From contig DCTM01000065.1 of the NCBI GenBank assembly GCA_002329565.1, positions 30,878 to 39,594 on the forward strand: 8,717 bases of DNA, in the 5' to 3' direction. Source of the DNA: Firmicutes bacterium UBA1440. GTDB taxonomy: Bacteria; Bacillota; Clostridia; Peptostreptococcales; Anaerovoracaceae. Below the pieces are notes generated by a model. The model was not told the DNA's origin. It did no database searches and saw nothing but the letters and a program-made list of their open reading frames with translations. Position 1 is the stretch's first letter, and each line of letters opens with the position of its first letter. A program made the translations under genes and the position numbers. Below are positions 5,127-8,717 of the stretch, one piece after another.

Positions 5127-6770
5127 ATGCGAATTATAATCATAGGTGCGGTAGCCGCAGGAACCTCTGCCGCTGCTAAAGCCAGAAGAAACAACGAGAA
5201 CGCAGAAATCGTTATTTATGAAAAGGACAGCTTCATTTCCTATTCTGGTTGCGGTATGCCCTATTACATTGGTGGCGAAGTTGGAAGCGCAGAAGAATTG
5301 ACCCCGCGCAACCCCGCATTTTTCAAAAGCAAATATAATGTCGACATCAAAACGCTGCACGAGGTTATTGCTATTCACCCGGATGAAAGATCGGTTCAAG
5401 TTAAGGATATGATAACGGGTAAAGTGTTTTTTGATGTTTATGACAAACTTGTCATTGCAACCGGGGCAACAGCTGTATTTCCCCCAATAAAAGGCGCAAA
5501 TCTGGAGCGTGTTTTTACGCTACGAAACATCAACGACATGAGCCGGATCAAAGCATATATAAATACAGCTTTTCCCAAAACAGTGTCTATTATCGGAACA
5601 GGATTTATCGGGCTGGAGGTTTGTGAAAATCTGAAACGGCTTGGCATAGATGTTACACTGATAGAAAAACTGCCGCAGGTCACGCCGGGGCTTGATCACG
5701 ATATGTCGGTTTACGTTAAGGAGCATATAGAAAAGAATGGCGTTGGTGTTTATACAGGTGCTTCAGTTACGGAGATTACTGACAATGGTGTAATTCTTGC
5801 AGATGGTAAAAAAATTCAGGCTGATATGATATTGATTTCAACAGGGGTTCGCCCGAATACCGATCTTGCAAAGGTCGCTGGGATTGAACTCGGTATTGCC
5901 GGAGCAATCCGTGTAAACGAGAAGATGCAGACCAATCTCCCCGATATCTATGCTTGCGGCGATTGTATCGAGCAGTTTCATGTGGTAACGGGAAAGCCAG
6001 TTTACCGTCCTTTGGGTTCCACCGCCAATAAAACTGGGCGGATAGCCGGAGACTCTATAACAGGCGGTGATCTCGCATTTCGAGGCATTCTTGGCACAGG
6101 TATTTTCAAAATATTTGACATGACGGTTGCTCAAACTGGTCTGTCTGAACGGGAAGCAAAAGAACTCGGATATGATGTGGCTGTTTGCCATAATATAAAA
6201 CCCAATAAGCCGGAATATATGGGCGGCAAGGAAATGGTTATCAAAGGGATTGCAGATAAATCCGATGGCAGACTTTTAGGTGTGCAAATTGTTGGAAGCG
6301 AGGGCGTTGATAAACGGATTGATGTGTTTGTTACTGCCATCACCTACAAAGCGAATGTGGAAGATTTGTTTCACCTTGATCTGGCTTATGCCCCGCCATT
6401 TTCTACGACAAAAGACCCTGTGATGTATACTGGGATGATTTTGGATAATGCGATTAATAAAGGCAGACCGCTTATCACAGCGCAGGGGCTTGACGAGCTG
6501 ATGGAATCCGGTGAAAAATACAACCTTATTGATGCAAGAGCAACCGTTCAATATGAAAAAGAACATATTGATACCGCACAAAGCATTCCTCATGCCAAGC
6601 TGCGCGCATTTACCGAAAATTTGGATAAGGATACAGTAGCGGTCACTTATTGCAACAAAGGAGTTACAGGGAATGCAGCGCAGAACATCTTGCTGAACAA
6701 CGGATTCGGGCGGGTGTATAACCTTTCCGGCGGACAGAAGCAATACAGTAAAACCCACAATAAAAAATAA
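5127..6770 (+). CDS. CoA-disulfide/polysulfide reductase-like flavoprotein with C-terminal rhodanese domain
   Basis: This 547-residue fusion has two parts. Residues 1 to about 445 are a pyridine nucleotide-disulfide oxidoreductase of the CoA-disulfide reductase class. They contain an FAD-binding start RIIIIGAVAAGTSAA, a single redox cysteine Cys42 in SYSGCGMPYY, and the NAD(P)-binding IIGTGFIGLE (155-164). YACGDC (275-280), the second FAD site, and LDLAYAPPFSTTKDP (about 417-431), typical of the family's dimer interface, complete this part. Residues about 450-547 are a rhodanese domain (YNLIDARATVQYEKEHI) with active-site loop CNKGVTGN from Cys509. Relatives reduce CoA disulfide, CoA persulfide or polysulfide with NAD(P)H. 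Here it may reduce thiol or persulfide species linked to arsenic chemistry, which is inferred from position. The start is fixed by AAAGGAG six bases after the DUF2703 stop with good spacing. The loop lacks the CX5R arginine of rhodanese-fold arsenate reductases. Confidence 0.92.
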   Translation: MRIIIIGAVAAGTSAAAKARRNNENAEIVIYEKDSFISYSGCGMPYYIGGEVGSAEELTPRNPAFFKSKYNVDIKTLHEVIAIHPDERSVQVKDMITGKVFFDVYDKLVIATGATAVFPPIKGANLERVFTLRNINDMSRIKAYINTAFPKTVSIIGTGFIGLEVCENLKRLGIDVTLIEKLPQVTPGLDHDMSVYVKEHIEKNGVGVYTGASVTEITDNGVILADGKKIQADMILISTGVRPNTDLAKVAGIELGIAGAIRVNEKMQTNLPDIYACGDCIEQFHVVTGKPVYRPLGSTANKTGRIAGDSITGGDLAFRGILGTGIFKIFDMTVAQTGLSEREAKELGYDVAVCHNIKPNKPEYMGGKEMVIKGIADKSDGRLLGVQIVGSEGVDKRIDVFVTAITYKANVEDLFHLDLAYAPPFSTTKDPVMYTGMILDNAINKGRPLITAQGLDELMESGEKYNLIDARATVQYEKEHIDTAQSIPHAKLRAFTENLDKDTVAVTYCNKGVTGNAAQNILLNNGFGRVYNLSGGQKQYSKTHNKK

Positions 6771-6782
6771 TATCTATTATCG

Positions 6783-6797
6783 GCACAAGGTTTGTGC
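6783..6797 (+). repeat. Small hairpin between reductase and acr3
   Basis: GCACAA-GGT-TTGTGC forms a perfect 6-bp stem with a 3-base loop in the 63-bp gap before acr3, which is the widest gap between coding regions in the plus-strand operon. It is followed by AAATTTAATC rather than a T-tract, so it is a poor terminator. It might protect or punctuate the mRNA, or partially tune downstream expression. It may also be chance. Confidence 0.35.
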
Positions 6798-6833
6798 AAA
6801 TTTAATCATCAACCACATTAAGGAGTGAAGTTT

Positions 6834-7904
6834 ATGAGCGAAAAGAAAACACAAGGCATCGGCTTTTTTGAAAAATACCTAACGGTTTGGGTACTGCTGT
6901 GTATGGCGGCGGGTATCTTGATTGGCAAATTCCTGCCCGGCATTCCGGCGGTCTTAGAAAAACTACAATACGCAGATCAAAACCTCCCGATTGCCGTACT
7001 CATTTGGATTATGATTTTCCCCATGATGATGAAGATTGATTTCCAGTCTATCAAGAATGTGAGGAAAAATCCTTTAGGAATCCTCATATCCAGCGGTAGC
7101 AGTTGGCTTATCAAACCCTTCCTCATGTTTGGATTGGCGACCTTGTTTTTCAAGGTCATCTTCCAAGCCTTCATCCCGGCGGGTTTGGCACAGGACTTCG
7201 TAACAGGCGCAGTGTTGTTGGGCGTAGCTCCCTGTACGGCGATGGTGTTCGTATGGAGTCATCTGACCAAAGGCGACCCGGCGCATACACTTGTGCAGGT
7301 TTCGGTCAATGACCTCTTGATTCTCATACTGTTTGTGCCGCTGGTACAATTCCTGTTGGGGGTAAATGGCGTTACGATTCCTTGGGATACGCTCTTCTTT
7401 TCTATCGCATTATTTGTTGTCGTTCCGCTGGCTGGAGGCGCACTCACGCGCTTTCTGATGATAAAGAAAAAAGGCATAGAGTATTTCAATGAAAAGTTCC
7501 TCCCCAAGTTTGACGGCATCACGACCTTGGGACTTCTGCTCACCCTAATCATTATCTTTTCCTTCCAAGGCGATATTATCTTGGAGCAGCCGTTCTATGT
7601 TTTGCTGATTGCCGTACCGCTTATTCTGCAAAACGTAATTTCTGCCAACTTTACCTACTTGATATGCAAGTGGACGAAACAACCACACAACGTCGCGGCT
7701 CCGGCTTCTCTGATTGCAGCCTCGGATTTCTTCGAACTTTCTGTGGCAGTAGCAATTGCCCTTTTCGGTCCAAATTCGCCGGTTGTGCTTGCCTGTACGG
7801 TGGGCGTGCTGACCGAAGTCCCCGTTATGCTACTGTTGGTACGTTTTATAAACAAAACCCGTCATTGGTTCCCAGCAGAAGGAGGCGCTATTCGTGAACA
7901 GTAA
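6834..7904 (+). CDS. acr3: Acr3-family arsenite efflux permease
   Basis: This 356-residue inner-membrane exporter of As(III), probably as arsenite/H+ antiport, has about ten membrane helices. The Acr3 hallmarks are present: GAVLLGVAPCTAMVFVWSHLTKGDP-type sequence with the essential Cys134, and APASLIAASDFFELSVAVAI with Glu301. In many relatives the latter reads SNFFEL; here it is SDFFEL, with Asp298 in the Asn position. The start is the ATG at 6834, 8 bases after AAGGAG (6820-6825). An in-frame GTG at 6825 overlaps that ribosome binding site and is rejected. The gene's last 11 bases overlap the start of the methyltransferase gene, pointing to translational coupling. ArsD downstream suggests an ArsA ATPase may work with this pump beyond the window. 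This is the core resistance gene of the operon. Confidence 0.95.
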   Translation: MSEKKTQGIGFFEKYLTVWVLLCMAAGILIGKFLPGIPAVLEKLQYADQNLPIAVLIWIMIFPMMMKIDFQSIKNVRKNPLGILISSGSSWLIKPFLMFGLATLFFKVIFQAFIPAGLAQDFVTGAVLLGVAPCTAMVFVWSHLTKGDPAHTLVQVSVNDLLILILFVPLVQFLLGVNGVTIPWDTLFFSIALFVVVPLAGGALTRFLMIKKKGIEYFNEKFLPKFDGITTLGLLLTLIIIFSFQGDIILEQPFYVLLIAVPLILQNVISANFTYLICKWTKQPHNVAAPASLIAASDFFELSVAVAIALFGPNSPVVLACTVGVLTEVPVMLLLVRFINKTRHWFPAEGGAIREQ

Positions 7905-8526
7905 AGGATATTTCGACGATGTATCCAATCAATGGGATACGATGCGACAGACCTTTTTCTCTGATAGCATCCGGGAAACAATGTGTGAGGTCGCACAGGT
8001 CAAGGAGGGTGCAACCGCTGTGGATATCGGCGCTGGCACAGGCTTTGTAACGCAAGAATTACTTAATAGAAAACTTCGTGTCATTGCGATAGACCAGTCA
8101 CGGGAAATGCTCAATGCGTTGGAGCAGAAGTTTGGCTCAAGCGGAGAAATCACTTGCTTACAGGCGGATGCCTATACGCTGCCTTTGGAGAGCGAAAGCG
8201 TTGATTATGTGATGGCGAATATGTTCTTACATCACGTTGAAAATCCGGGGCAAGCCATTTTAGAAATGACGCGGATATTAAAGTCTGGCGGCAAACTGGT
8301 AATAGCCGATTTAGATCGGCATGAATATGAGTTTTTACGAACAGAACAGTTTGATGTCTGGCTTGGTTTTGATCGTTTTGACATCCGGGGATGGCTTGCT
8401 AACGCGAACCTTTCCAATATTAAGGTTGACGATTTGAATGAACAATGCTGCTGCGATTCATGTGAATCCTGCGGCAGTGCCGCTATCAACATTTTTATTG
8501 CTTCAGCCGAAAAATCATCTATATAA
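7894..8526 (+). CDS. SAM-dependent methyltransferase with C-terminal Cys cluster
   Basis: This 210-residue soluble class I methyltransferase has the SAM-binding motif I VDIGAGTGFVTQELL (43-57), the acidic end of strand 2 at IAIDQS (64-69), LQADAYTLPL (89-98), and a UbiE-like MFLHHVENPGQAILEMTRILKSGG region (110-133). Its odd feature is the tail, with CCCDSCESC at 185-193 (five cysteines), followed by a final strand INIFIASAEK. Only Cys31 and Cys88 lie elsewhere. The tail looks like a soft-metal or As(III) site, so arsenic or another thiol-bound metalloid is a plausible substrate. It does not show the spaced catalytic cysteines of ArsM as I know them, so I do not call it arsM. The start is GTG at 7894, with AAGGAGG (7879-7885) eight bases upstream inside acr3. 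It overlaps acr3 by 11 bp and is 15 bp from arsD. Confidence 0.88.
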   Translation: MNSKGYFDDVSNQWDTMRQTFFSDSIRETMCEVAQVKEGATAVDIGAGTGFVTQELLNRKLRVIAIDQSREMLNALEQKFGSSGEITCLQADAYTLPLESESVDYVMANMFLHHVENPGQAILEMTRILKSGGKLVIADLDRHEYEFLRTEQFDVWLGFDRFDIRGWLANANLSNIKVDDLNEQCCCDSCESCGSAAINIFIASAEKSSI

Positions 8527-8541
8527 AAGGAGTTATCTACT

Positions 8542-8717
8542 ATGAAAAAAATGAAAATATTTGAACCGGCTATGTGCTGTTCGACTGGGCTTTGCGGCGT
8601 GGGTGTTGACCCTGAACTGCTGCGTATGTCCACTGTACTGGAAACACTGAAAAAGCATGGCGTTATTGTTGACCGCTTTAACCTCAACAGCGCACCGGCA
8701 GAATTTATCACCGACCA
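8542..8717 (+). CDS. arsD: ArsD arsenic metallochaperone (C-terminus cut by window end)
   Basis: The first 58 codons are visible. MKIFEPAMCCSTGLCGVGVDPEL gives Cys12, Cys13 and Cys18, the three cysteines with which ArsD binds As(III), at the same positions as in the enterobacterial protein. The remaining visible part (a helix, then VDRFNLNSAPAEF) also follows the family. ArsD passes As(III) to the ArsA ATPase, increasing its affinity, and has weak repressor activity in some systems. The ATG at 8542 follows AAAAGGAG by 9 bases; ATG at 8551 is a less likely alternative. The partner arsA would be expected immediately downstream, outside this window. Confidence 0.95.
   Translation, partial: MKKMKIFEPAMCCSTGLCGVGVDPELLRMSTVLETLKKHGVIVDRFNLNSAPAEFITD

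Noticed and set aside
6640..6690. Rhodanese loop of the flavoprotein as an Acr2/Cdc25-type arsenate reductase site
   Set aside because: Those enzymes need HCX5R. Here the residue before Cys509 is Tyr and the sixth after it is Gly, so the arginine is missing.
7894..8526. Calling the methyltransferase arsM
   Set aside because: The cysteines are grouped in the tail instead of spaced as in known ArsM proteins, so the name would overstate the evidence.
1..8717. CRISPR arrays, tRNA or rRNA genes
   Set aside because: I saw no regularly spaced repeats and no cloverleaf-like or rRNA-like sequence on either strand.

Overview
The window looks like the chromosome of an anaerobic, Gram-positive, Clostridia-like Firmicute. 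The signs are strong AGGAGG-type ribosome binding sites, GTG and TTG starts, a Cys-anchored lipoprotein without outer-membrane genes, and a clostridial-style arsenic operon. I cannot name a species. The window divides into two divergent blocks separated by about 550 bp of relic-bearing, AT-rich DNA.

Left block (about 1-3740, all minus strand): the first 30 codons of an unrecognised protein, deoxyribose-phosphate aldolase (deoC), a large predicted lipoprotein of unknown function, and an NhaC-type Na+/H+ antiporter. These are ordinary household or envelope genes and do not obviously form one pathway. deoC has its own good promoter immediately behind the lipoprotein gene.

Middle (3741-4285): no intact conventional gene. 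Read left to right it holds a probable -10 box for nhaC, a perfect 12-bp inverted repeat resembling a bidirectional terminator, a 10-codon minus-strand ORF with a strong ribosome binding site, a decayed C-terminal piece of an IS3-family transposase whose catalytic Glu codon now reads Lys, and a near-consensus promoter with operator-like repeats for arsR. This looks like a scar where the right-hand block joined the older locus.

Right block (4286 to the window end, all plus strand): a tightly spaced arsenic-resistance operon. Its order is arsR, a Cys-rich DUF2703 thioredoxin-like protein, a CoA-disulfide-reductase-type flavoprotein fused to a rhodanese domain, the arsenite efflux permease acr3, a SAM methyltransferase with a C-terminal CCCxxCxxC cluster that overlaps acr3 by 11 bp, and arsD, which is cut off by the window end. 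The expected logic is that ArsR releases the promoter on binding As(III), Acr3 exports As(III), and ArsD acts as the As(III) metallochaperone, normally for an ArsA ATPase that would lie beyond the window. The DUF2703 protein, the persulfide/CoA-disulfide reductase and the methyltransferase suggest an added thiol, sulfur or methylation branch. No conventional arsenate reductase (ArsC) is seen. The methyltransferase and DUF2703 proteins are the least characterised parts and the best candidates for new biology.
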